Source: CAWBVG01 sp963792175
GTDB lineage: Bacteria > Acidobacteriota > Vicinamibacteria > Vicinamibacterales > CAVVIG01
NCBI GenBank assembly: GCA_963792175.1
Contig: CAWBVG010000041.1
Location: 62,001-126,000, forward strand
Length of the DNA: 64,000 nucleotides
Reading direction: 5' to 3'
Part shown: positions 20,586 through 29,805 of the stretch, one piece after another
Layout of the letters: every line of letters begins with the position of its first letter
How positions within the stretch are numbered: the stretch's first letter is position 1
Translations under genes and position numbers: made by a program
Notes under the pieces: generated by a model
Databases searched by the model: none
Seen by the model: the letters and a program-made list of their open reading frames with translations, nothing else
What the model was told of the DNA's origin: nothing

Positions 20586-20687
20586 CAATGATGTGTGGAT
20601 GGAGCGTAACTGTAGCTGAAACATGCACTTCGAGGCAATCAGGGCAATTGACACTGCGCCCGTCGAAAGCGAAGATCGAAGGCTTAC

Positions 20688-21700
20688 ATGGAGAATCCGC
20701 GCCTTCCCGATCCGTCTCTCATCATGCAGCTTGCGCTCGCGTACCGATCGTCGGCAGCGCTCTTTGCTGCGGCGGAGCTCGATGTGTTCGGCGTTCTCGC
20801 CGACGGCCCCAAAACGGCGGAGGAAGTGGCGAGCGCCCGCCAGTGCGCCGAGCCGCCGATGCGTCTCCTGCTTGAAACCTGCGCGATGGTCGGGCTGTTG
20901 ACTGCGGCCAACGGGCGCTACAGCAACTCGCCCGTCGTTGACGCCTTCCTCGTTCCGGGGCGGCCCGCCTACAGCGCGAACGGCCTCAAGTACGCAGAGG
21001 ACCTCTATCCGGCCTGGGGCCGGCTGGCCGATCTCGTGCGAACGGGCCGCCCGCCGATGGCGCCCGAGACGATTCTGGGCGACGACAAGGCCAAAACGCG
21101 CGCCTTCGTTCTCGCGATGCACGAGCGCGCCCACGGCATTGGCTCGATCCTGCCGCACCTTCCCGATTTGACCGGCCGGCGGCGGCTCATCGACGTCGGG
21201 GGAGGGCCCGGGCACCTACTCGGTCGCGCTCGTGAAACGCACGCCGGGCCTCCGCGCCACCGTCCTGGACGTGCCAGGCGTCCTCGAGGTCACGCGCGAG
21301 CTCGTCGACGCGAGCGGCGTGGCCGACCGCATCACGCTTCTGCCAGGCGACTACCTGAAATCTTCGTTTGGCACCGGCTACGACGCCGCGCTGCTGTCGG
21401 GCATGATGCACCGCGAAACACCGGAGTCGTGCCAGTTGCTCCTGCGGAAAACCTTCGAGGCCTTCGAATCGGGCGGCCTCGCCATCGTCAGCGATGTGTT
21501 CTTCGACGACGACAGCAAGCGGACGCCGCCGTTCACGGTCTCGTTTGCGCTGAACATGATGTTGACGAGCGCCGAGGGTTCGGCGCATGCGAACACCGAG
21601 ATGGCCGCCTGGATGGCCGAGCATCGGGTTTCGCGATATCGAGATCAGGAAACTCCCGCCGCCCAACGCGCATAGCCTGGTGTTGGGGACACGGCCGTGA
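20688..21700 (+). CDS. SAM-dependent O-methyltransferase (acetylserotonin/COMT-like); frameshifted
   Basis: Class I methyltransferase with the two-domain COMT layout. N-terminal dimerisation/winged helix: PSLIMQLALAYRSSAALFAA, AELDVFGVLADGPKTAEEVA, RLLLETCAMVGLLTAANGRY, then SNSPVVDAFL. SAM-binding domain: LIDVGGGPG (about residue 165), continuing after an indel as YSVALVKRTPGLRATVLDVP, with GVADRITLLPGDYLKSSFGT, YDAALLSGMMHRETPESCQL, FESGGLAIVSDVFFDDDSK and a final DIEIRKLPPPNAHSLVLGTR in a shifted frame. Length about 337, normal. TGA at 21698-21700 overlaps the GTG start of the next gene. Substrate unknown; probably a small hydroxylated aromatic. It diverges from eboA, so it may modify the Ebo-linked metabolite, but this is inference. 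Confidence 0.82.
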
Positions 21701-23094
21701 ATGCCATGCCGGGTCTCTCGCCGCGGACCGTGGCTGCGCCGGCAGCCCAGACGTCGCGGCCGCCGATGTGGCTGATCGCGGCGACGGGCGTTCTGGCGGT
21801 CGTCATCCTGGCGCTCGCCGTCGCCGAGACGAATCTCCGTGCGCACTACCTCATCGACGGCGGCGAGTACCTCAGCATGTTCGGTCTCGCGTTCATCCTC
21901 GGCGCCGGGGTCTTCTGCTACACGCGCGGCCGGTTGTTCGTTTCGCTGTGGCTCGTGTTCCCCTGGCTGCTCTATCCGATCATCACGCAGGGCGATCAGC
22001 TGATCGACAACCTGTCGATCAACCCGATGCGGGCGATCTGCCATGTGCTGCTGGCGGCGATCTTCGCCACGCCGGTTGCCGTGATCGTGCTGGCGGCGCG
22101 CTACGTGCTCGCGCCGCGGCGGGGACGTCCCGCGAGCCCTGCCACCTGGACGGCGTTCTTTCCGGGGCTTCGCCCGCTCGCCGAAGGACGTTTGCGCGAA
22201 GGCACCGTCGCTCTGGCGGTGGCGTTGCTGGCAGCGGAGATGTGGCTCGCCGATCAGTATCTGGGAACGCTGATGATCGTCACGCTGATTATCCTGATAC
22301 TGTGCGTGCTTCTGTACGGGTCGCTGGCGTCCGACCAGCCCGACGTGCACGCGACGCGTGCGCGCAACGAGAAGATGGCGCTCGCCGTGCTCCTGGTCGG
22401 GCGTCGGTCTTTCTGCAGCGGGCTTCTTCGGCTACAAGAACCGCACGGGTGCGTATCAGGGAAGCCCGGCGGCCTTCATGGATCCGAGCCAGCCGGAGAG
22501 CGGGTATCCGCTCGACCGCGTGCCGGTGCCCGCAGCGCGCGCCGGCGATGCCTTCGGCCCCGGAGCCGGTCCGGTCCGCGCTGGTCGCCTATGCCCGCGC
22601 GCTCGACACAGATCATGGCCGGTTATCACATCGTCGATCGCAACTACACTTACGACTTCCACAACTACCTGTTCATGCGGCATACGCCGCTGCTGCCGAA
22701 TTATCGCGTCGTCGCGCTACAGAAAGTGGAGGAAGCACGCCGGCTGCGCGACGCCGCCGACGCGCAGGCCGCTATCGCGCGCCCGACGCTGGCGAACGAC
22801 GATCCGCTGGCCGCGCTGCTTGACGACGTGCGGGGGTAGTCGGCGTTCGTCTTCGACCGCGCGCCGACGCTGGAGCGCATGAGCGGGGAGTTCGAACGGA
22901 CGCCGGCAGGTCTGCAGCATGCCGCGCATCTCTACGAAGGCGAGAACAAGTTTCTCGGCGCGCGGCTTGGAGAGATTCTGGCCAAGCACCACACGGTCGT
23001 CGAATCGCCCGCCGTCGCGCCAGTCGTCGGCGACTTCGCTGCGGCGAGCCGATCGATTCGCGACGCCTACGCCCACCACGTCGTGGGCTTCTGA
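21697..23094 (+). CDS. Membrane protein with large C-terminal extracytoplasmic part; in-frame TAG at 22837
   Basis: GTG at 21697 overlaps the methyltransferase stop. The first ~230 residues hold several hydrophobic helices (WLIAATGVLAVVILALAVAE, MFGLAFILGAGVFCYTRG, LWLVFPWLLYPIITQGDQLI, AICHVLLAAIFATPVAVIVL, LMIVTLIILILCVLLYG). After a frameshift near 22400 the sequence reads FFGYKNRTGAYQGSPAAFMD, then MAGYHIVDRNYTYDFHNYLF, PNYRVVALQKVEEARRLRDA and LANDDPLAALLDDVRG, then TAG. The same frame continues as SAFVFDRAPTLERMSGEFER through AAHLYEGENKFLGARLGEIL to a second stop at 23094, so the TAG is either a real nonsense codon or a TAC misread. No family recognised. Context suggests it works with the methyltransferase or the sensor kinase downstream. 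Confidence 0.6.
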
Positions 23095-23107
23095 CGATCG
23101 CGGCATC

Positions 23108-24406
23108 ATGACGCAGGGGCGGCTGCGGCTCCACCACCGGATCGCCATACCGTTCGCGCTGCTGGCCCTCCTGGCCACGTCAGTCGCCTGCTCTGGTGGC
23201 CGTGTCGGCCATCTCGCGCACGCTGCAGGCGCGCGTCGAGACGCAGGTCGCTCAACACGTCGGCTGTCGTCGGTCAGAGCGACTTTGCGCTCAATGCGGC
23301 GATTCTACGCAGCGCGAAGGCGATCACCGGCGCTGACATCATCACCTGACACCACTCGACGGGCAACGTATTGTCGCCGACGGTCGAACGTGGACCCGGC
23401 TGCCCAGTCGCTGAGTTGCGGCGCGTGACCGCGCCTGACGTGACGCCGGACCGCGATTGGCCGGCGGCACCGGCACGTGGGATCGTGCAGAAGCATGGAT
23501 TGCGGGAAGCCCTGTCTCGTCGTCTCACAGGCGTGCTGATCGACAGCGGCCCGACACGGTGGTGGCAGTCGTCGCGGACACTTCTGGCAATGGCCGCCGC
23601 CAACGCGTCAGCTGGTCGTGACCGTTCTGCTCGGCGCGGTGGTTCAGCCTGCTGGTCATGATCGTCGCTGGGGCAAGTGATTACGCGCTCGGGTGACCGC
23701 TCCGATCGACGAGGCGCTGGTCCGTTCGGAAAAACTGGCCCTCGCCGGATTGATGGCGGCACGCGTGGCGCACGATATTCGAAACCCGTTGTCGTCCATC
23801 AAGATGCAGACGCAGCTGGTCGGGCCCGCCTGCGCGGCGACGCCGAAACGCAAGCGCAGGTCGGAGCCGTGCTCCGGGACATTCAGCAGGTCGAGACCGT
23901 CGTCAAAAGACCTGATTGAGCTGGCCCGGCCCGGCGAATTGCAACCGCGCGCCATGCCGCTTGAACGATGTCGTTCGCGACGTCCTCACGCCAGCTGGCG
24001 CCACAATTGACTTACCGCAAGATCGTGGTCGAAGCGGACTTGGCCGACCGGCTCCCGATGGTCAGTATCGACCCGGATCGATTCCGGCAGGTCCTCGCTC
24101 AACATCCTCGGAAACGCCGCCGACGCGATGACCACCGGAGGCGACACTGCGCGTCACCACCCGACCGGACACGAGCGGGTCGACGGTCATCCTCGACGTC
24201 TGCGACGATGGCGTCGGCATCGATCCGACAATCCGCGACCGCGTCTTCGATCCGTTCGTTTCGACGAAGCGTGACGGCGTCGGCCTCGGCCTGGTGAACG
24301 CGAAGGCTGTGATAGAGAGCCACGGCGGGACCATCAAGCTGTTACGACGCCGAACCGAAAGGCACCTGCGCCAGGATCACGATGCCCGGACTACCAGCAT
24401 GGCTGA
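23108..24406 (+). CDS. Sensor histidine kinase (NtrB-like), frameshifted
   Basis: Membrane two-component kinase. N-terminal helix HRIAIPFALLALLATSV, a periplasmic sensor of about 140 residues, and a second helix around 23620-23680. The kinase core is clear across frames: MAARVAHDIRNPLSSIKMQT (H-box), QVETVVKDLIELARPGELQP, LNILGNAADAMTTGG (N-box), VCDDGVGIDPTIRDRVFDPF (G1 and F boxes), KRDGVGLGLVNAKAVIESHG (G2). The stop TGA (24404-24406) overlaps the ATG of the response regulator (24399), so the two are coupled. The signal is unknown. Confidence 0.8.
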
Positions 24407-25750
24407 CATTCTCGTCGTCGACGACGATCAGTCGATTGCGACGGCGTTCGAGCACTTCCTGCGTTTCGAAGGCCACACAGTACCGCATCGCCAGCAATGC
24501 CGAGGATGCGGTGCGCCTGATCGGCGAGCGTCAGCCGACGCTCATCATGATGGACATCCGCATGCCTGGCATCGACGGCCTCCAGGCGCTGCGGCAGACC
24601 ATCCGCCGCCGCTTCCCGAGCGTGTATGTCGTGATGATGACAGGCTACGGCACGAGCCAGACGTCGATCGACGCGATCCGCGAGGGCGCCTACGATTACC
24701 TGACCAAGCCGCTGGACCTCGACGAGCTCCGCGAGGTGATTCGAAAGGCGCTAGCCACGCAGCAGGCCAGCGACACCGCCGTCGGCGCCGGCCGGCCGAT
24801 GTCGGGCCTCAGCCGGCGCTCGTCGGCGAGACGGCGGCGATGCGCGAGGTCTACAAGGTCATCGGTCGGCTGGCCGCGCATCGACGTACCCGCTCTGGTC
24901 GTAGGCGAGCACGGCACCGGCAAGCAGCTGGTGATTGCGACGATCCACGATAACAGCCCGCGTCGTGATCGTCCGTTCGTCTCAATCGACTGCGCCACCG
25001 TACCGGAAGCCGTGGTCGAGGCCGAGCTGTTCGAGCACGCGACCGGCACGGTGCAGCTGGCCGGCGGTTGAAGCGCTGCCCTTGTCGCTTCAGGCGCGCC
25101 TGTCGCGCGCGCTGGGCGACGAACACGCGCGGCCTCGTGGCCTCGTCTCGAGGCTGCAGGCGCGCGTCATCGCCTCAACCGATCAGGAGCTGAGCGGCCT
25201 GGTCGCGTCGGGCGCGTTCAGTCGCGAGACTGTACCAGGCGCTCGCCGTCATCACGCTGAGTCTGCCGCCGCTGCGGGATCGCCGCCACGACATTCCACT
25301 GCTGGTCCGCCATCTCATCCAGCGGTTCAATGCCGATCTGAATCGGACGATACGAGGCGTGGACGACACGGTCGCCCGGATGCTGCAGGAACACGACTGG
25401 CCCGGCAACGTCGGAGAGCTCGAAACTGTGATCAAGCGCGCCTGCATTCTGGCGCGCGGCGACGTCATCACGCACCGATGAGATTGGGCAAACATTGGCC
25501 GGACGAGCCGCTGCCGGCGCGGCAAGACGTGGAATCGGCGCTGGCGCGAGCGGTCCGCACGGCGCTGCAGGAGCGGCTGGTCGAATCGTCCGGTAGTGAA
25601 GCCGCGTCCGCCTTCCACGACATCGTCGATCTCGTGGAGACGACCCTCGTGAAAGAGGCGCTGGCCATTACCAACGGAAACCAGCTGAAGGCCGCTGGCC
25701 TCCTCGGTGTCAACCGCGCGACCTTGCGGAAGAAGATGCCCGGCGATTAG
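24399..25750 (+). CDS. NtrC-like response regulator with degenerate sigma-54 AAA domain; frameshifted
   Basis: Receiver domain first: MADILVVDDDQSIATAFEHF, phosphorylation site LIMMDIRMPGIDGLQALR, VYVVMMTGYGTSQTSIDAIR and EGAYDYLTKPLDLDELRE. Then an AAA domain: LVGETAAMREVYKVIGRLAA and Walker A VGEHGTGKQLVIATIHDNSP. After FVSIDCATVPEAVVEAELFE the sequence goes straight to HATGTVQLAGVEALPLSLQA. The GAFTGA loop is absent and the Walker B GTLFLDEI is replaced by GTVQLAGV. Arg-finger and sensor parts follow (LRDRRHDIPLLVRHLIQRFN, EHDWPGNVGELETVIKRACI). It ends in a Fis-type helix-turn-helix (KEALAITNGNQLKAAGLLGV, then NRATLRKK). It should bind DNA but probably cannot activate sigma-54 polymerase in the normal way. 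Confidence 0.78.
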
Positions 25751-25759
25751 CACCGTGGT

Positions 25760-26251
25760 TCAGCGTTTTGGAGGCCGTCCGGCGCGGGAGGATCGCTCGG
25801 CCCCCGCGCTCGACACCGATCCCGCGTCGCGTGCGAGCAGGAACGCGGCAACCAGCAGAGAGATGGCGCCGATCGGCAAGATCAGGACACCCAGACCCGG
25901 GTCGCCGGCGTAGAACACAACCCCACCCAGGAAGAATCCGCCAGGAATCAGGACGGTTGCCGCGAGAAGTGCCGCCGACACGAGCCGGCGCCGTGCGAGG
26001 CCCACCTCGGGCAGGATGCGGATGCTCAAGCCGACGAGCACGTTGACGAGGCCGAGCAACGCCCCATGCGCGTGCGCGAGCGTCCACATGAGGCGACGCG
26101 TCTCGTTCGATACGTCGAGATATGCACGGACCTTGAAGCCGTGGAGCGACTCCAGGAAGAGGCCGAACGTCGCAAACAGGAAAAACGACCACCATCCCAC
26201 TCGAAGGTGGCGCTGCACGTAAACCGCGTCATCGCGTGATTCGTCGGGCAC
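25760..26251 (-). CDS. Small four-helix membrane protein
   Basis: Clean 163-residue frame starting MPDESRDDAVYVQRHLRVGW. Hydrophobic segments: WWSFFLFATFGLFLESLHGF, AHAHGALLGLVNVLVGLSIR, RLVSAALLAATVLIPGGFFL, and LGVLILPIGAISLLVAAFLL. The two His residues in LAHAHGALLG and the Arg before the helix resemble haem- or quinone-binding membrane proteins, but I do not recognise a family. It converges with the response regulator and diverges from the multihaem cytochrome, so a role in the same electron chain is possible. Confidence 0.7.
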   Translation of the reverse strand: MPDESRDDAVYVQRHLRVGWWSFFLFATFGLFLESLHGFKVRAYLDVSNETRRLMWTLAHAHGALLGLVNVLVGLSIRILPEVGLARRRLVSAALLAATVLIPGGFFLGGVVFYAGDPGLGVLILPIGAISLLVAAFLLARDAGSVSSAGAERSSRAGRPPKR

Positions 26252-26295
26252 GATGTGGTGTCACGAACCGGCCCAAGTATAGTGAGACGAACTCG

Positions 26296-28283
26296 ATGTC
26301 TCGACGATCGGCAGCCGTTGTCCGTGCCTCCGGCGGCGTGGTGGGTTGGCGGTGCGCTGATCGCGGTGGTCGTGCTCGCCGACATCGTCGTTCGACCCCG
26401 TGAGCCGCTGAGCGCAACCTTTCAGCTTGCCGGACGGCCCATTCAGGTTTCCGAAGAGGGATACGTTTCCTCGACGCAGTGCCGAGCCTGCCATCCCGCC
26501 CGAGTACGACAACCTGGCACGCATCGTTTCATCGGACGATGACGCAGGTTGCCACGCCAGCGACCGTCAAAGCCGATTTCGACGGCACACGGGTCGCCGA
26601 CGTGCTGGGAGAGCCGATGCTGCCTGGAGCGGCGTGGCGACGAGTTCTGGGCAGAGTTCGACGATCCGGATTCAGAAATCCATTCAGCAGCGCGGCCGAT
26701 CTCGGATCACCCGTCAAGTGGTGATGATCACCGGCGCTCACCATCAGCAGGTGTATTGGTATCGCACAGAGCGAGGCCGCGTGGTTGGCCAGATTCCCGG
26801 CACTTACATCATCGCGGAACGGCGATGGATGCCGCGGACTGATGGTGTTCCTGAGACCGCCTGCGAACGATCGGCCGCCATCGGCCACGGGCAATTGGAA
26901 TGTGATGTGTATCAACTGTCACGTCACGCATGGCAAGGGGAAGGTCGAGATCTCGCCGACTGTCCGCACGGCCGATTCGACCGTCAGCGGAGTTCGGTAT
27001 CGGCTATGCGAGGCCTGTCACGGTCCCGGCGATCCGTCATGTGCGACATCAATCGAAACCCACTGCGCCGCTACTGGGCACACCTCACTGGGCTGCGACG
27101 ATCACGCACGATCGTGCAGCCCGGCGCATCGAGTCCGAAGGCGGCCGTCGCAAGTTTGTGGACAATGCCACGGCGTGTATCACCTATGCCAGCAATGAAC
27201 GAAGAGAATATCGTTGAATGTGGCCGGACATCGCTTACAGACCAGGCCAGGACTTCTGGCGACGCGGTTCCTGGTACACCCTTCGAAGGATATGGACACG
27301 CCGCGAATGCTGCGACGTTCGCTGCGAACGAACCAGACCTTCATGACGGGAACCTTCTGGTCCGACGGAATGGTGCGCGTGTCGGGGCGGGAGTACAACG
27401 GGCTAATCGATTCACCGTGCTACGCGCAGGCGACCGAGCGCCGAATCGCACGTTGACGTGCTTCTCCTGCCACCCATGCATACAAGAGCCGGGCGATCAA
27501 CGGCCGGTATCGTGAATGGGCCGACACGCACCAGGTGTCGCCGGGTATGGAGTCGAACCAGGCGTGCCTGTCCAGTGCCACGAGCCAGATTCCGCACGAA
27601 CCTGCCCAGCCCATACGAACCATCGAGAGGGATCCGTCGGGCAGCATCGTGCTACAACTGCCACATGCCGTACACGTCGTACGGCCTGCTGAAAGCCATT
27701 GCGAAGCCACCAGATTACGCAATCCTACTGTGACCGCGAGCCTCCAGACCGGACGACCCAATGCGTGTAACGCCTGTCATCTCGATAAGACACTTGGCTG
27801 GACTGCGACATACCTCGAACAGCTGGTATGGAACAAGCAGACTGCCGCTCTTTCCGGACGACGAGAGGAACATTGCTGCCTCGCGTTCTGTGGTCGATCA
27901 AGGGAGACGCCGGTCAGCGTGCATTGGTGGCGTGGGCGATGGGCTGGCGATCGGCTCAGGAGGCGTCAGGGACGAACTGGATGCCGGCTCAACCTCTTTC
28001 TCGTCCATGCTCGACGATCCCTATGATGCCGTCCGTTTCATTGCATATCGATCGATGCGTCGTTGCCGGGGTTCGCAACGTTCACCGGCGATTTCCTTTC
28101 TCCAGCCGCCCAGCGCGGAGCCGACATCGCTGGCATCCTTCGCCAGTGGAAGACCGGATGGGCGGCTGGGCCGCAACGCACGTCCGACGAACTGCTGTTG
28201 AACAGCGACGGCTCGTTCCGGTTGGCGATCTGCAGCGCCTGCTCGCCGAGCGGGATAACCGCCCTGTCGCGCTCGCCGAGTGA
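26296..28283 (+). CDS. Multihaem cytochrome c (eight haem motifs) with C-terminal HEAT-like part; heavily frameshifted
   Basis: N-terminal anchor or signal VGGALIAVVVLADIVVRPRE. CXXCH haem-binding motifs occur at 26480 (CRACH), 26908 (CINCH), 27007 (CEACH), 27157 (CGQCH), 27459 (CFSCH), about 27566 (CL-QCH, with an extra base or two), 27650 (CYNCH) and 27766 (CNACH), so up to eight haems. Flanking text (MVFLRPPANDRPPSATGNWN, QTGRPNACNACHLDKTLGWT) is typical of NrfA/decahaem-like cytochromes used in respiration outside the membrane. The last third (SVLWSIKGDAGQRALVAWAM, LDDPYDAVRFIAYRSMRRLP) looks like HEAT-type repeats. It ends at TGA near 28283. The start is placed at ATG 26296, in another frame from the anchor. 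Electron donor and acceptor cannot be told. Confidence 0.75.
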
Positions 28284-28355
28284 GGCCCCCGACCGTCGAT
28301 GTTCACGCCCACGGCGAGCAATAGGGCCGAAGCGGAGACTGGCGGCGGCACGGCT

Positions 28356-29166
28356 TCACTCTTTCGGCCGACCCAGATTCCCCAGCCAATCGATCTCCGC
28401 GCGAATTTGTTCCGCCAAGAATGACGTCGCCATAATCGTTCGCTCGAGAATCGTGCGTTCCAATGTTTGGTCCGCTGTCTGACGGAGTTTCTCTGGCAGA
28501 TCTCTGGCCGAAGCGTTCGGGCTTTGTGGCCCCACGTGGTGGCCGATGTCGATCGACTCGTGCACGCGGATGCCGCTCGCTTGTATCAGCGCGATGAGAT
28601 CGTCTGCGGTGGACAGATGAAAACTGTATATGCCTGCAGGCGCTCGGCGTCACCCGCGTTTGGCGTGGAGGCGAGCAGGAAGAGGTCACCATATACAGCT
28701 GTGCCTCCGGTCTTCAGTACGCGAGCGATCTCTCGTACGACCGGTGTCTTGTCAGCCACATTGTGAATCGCCTCGCATGACCAGACCGCGTCGAACAAGC
28801 CGTCAGGAAACGGCAGCCGCTGCATTTCTCCGAACTCGAAGGTGACGAGGTGGTCGACGCCGCGAGCCTTGGCGAATCGCGCCGCTTCTTCAAGCCCGGG
28901 CGGCTGTTGTCTCACCCACTACTCGGCTTCCTCGTAGCGCGAGGCCAGGAAACACGCCCCTCCTCCAACGCCGCAGCCGATGTCGACGACCGTCATCCCG
29001 GGCGCAGCAGGGAGACGAGCTGCCATCACCTCGTTGAGCCGCTCCCCGGCTTCCATCAATCGTTCGAATTGTTTAGCCAGTATCCGAGATGCCAGTCGTG
29101 CCCGAACAGCTCGCACAGTAGGTTGCGGAGGGCGTTGTATTAGTTTTCAGGGCTGACTTGTCTCAT
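28356..29166 (-). CDS. SAM-dependent methyltransferase (type 11-like) with in-frame TAA and frameshifts
   Basis: Start taken at ATG 29166 (MRQVSPEN), overlapping the end of the VTT gene. The same frame continues after a TAA (29140-29142) as YNALRNLLCELFGHDWHLGY, then in other frames AKQFERLMEAGERLNEVMAA, the SAM-binding loop MTVVDIGCGVGGGACFLASR, FEFGEMQRLPFPDGLFDAVW, SCEAIHNVADKTPVVREIAR, VLKTGGTAVYGDLFLLASTP and a helical C-terminus ending IRAEIDWLGNLGRPKE. The NVADK and VLKTGG parts match small-molecule methyltransferases such as tocopherol/sarcosine types. Substrate unknown. The TAA is more likely a base error than a true stop because the coding pattern continues. Confidence 0.72.
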
Positions 29167-29805
29167 CAGGTCTCCTCTCCACGATCCGCGCACGAAACAC
29201 GATCCACCCCAGGCCCGCCACTGCGATGAGCATGATGACGGCTGGAACGAGGCTCCCGGTCTGCCTCGAGACGCACCGGCTAGGCGTAGACGACCACGAT
29301 CGGCGCCGTTCCAAGAAGCGAGGCCACCAGAAACGATCCGCGGTTCATCTTCGAGAGGCCCGCGACGACGCTCATCGTTTCCATCACCACGGGCAGCGCC
29401 CGCGTCACCACGACCACCGCCAGCACCATGTCGTTCGAACACGCGGCCGAGCCGCTCGAGCTCTTCGTCGCCCACCATCTTCGAGGAGGCGCGGCGTCCG
29501 TACCGACGAACCAGCTCGAATCCCAGCCACTCGCCGCCAATCGATCCCACCAGTGAAAACAGCGAACCCCACAGCACGCCGAACACGGCGCCACTCAGCA
29601 CCATGATCAAACTCGAGGGAATCGGCAGGAAGAGATCGGCCGCCAGCAGCGTCACGACGGCGATCGCGCCGCCGCCGGTACCCGCGCGAGCCATCCACGA
29701 TTCGACGAGCGTGTCGAGCCGGATGCCGAGCACGTTCTCGATGAGCAGCTTCGACAGGATCACCGCGCCGGCGACCCCGACGATGAGGGCGATCGTCCGT
29801 CTCAC
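29147..29805 (-). CDS. VTT/TVP38-type (DedA-like) membrane protein; frameshifted
   Basis: Starts MRRTIALIVGVAGAVILSKL. The VTT core is plain: LAADLFLPIPSSLIMVLSGA, VFGVLWGSLFSLVGSIGGEW, LGFELVRRYGRRASSKMVGD, then after an indel VVTRALPVVMETMSVVAGLS, KMNRGSFLVASLLGTAPIVV and a final helix VPAVIMLIAVAGLGWIVF. The P-x-P-S/T start and the later R-x-x-P (TRALPVVME) are the re-entrant-loop features of SNARE-associated/DedA proteins, thought to move lipids or maintain membrane potential. ATG at 29805 overlaps the stop of the VWA gene (29802), so it may be the last-but-one gene of the long upstream operon. Confidence 0.77.
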
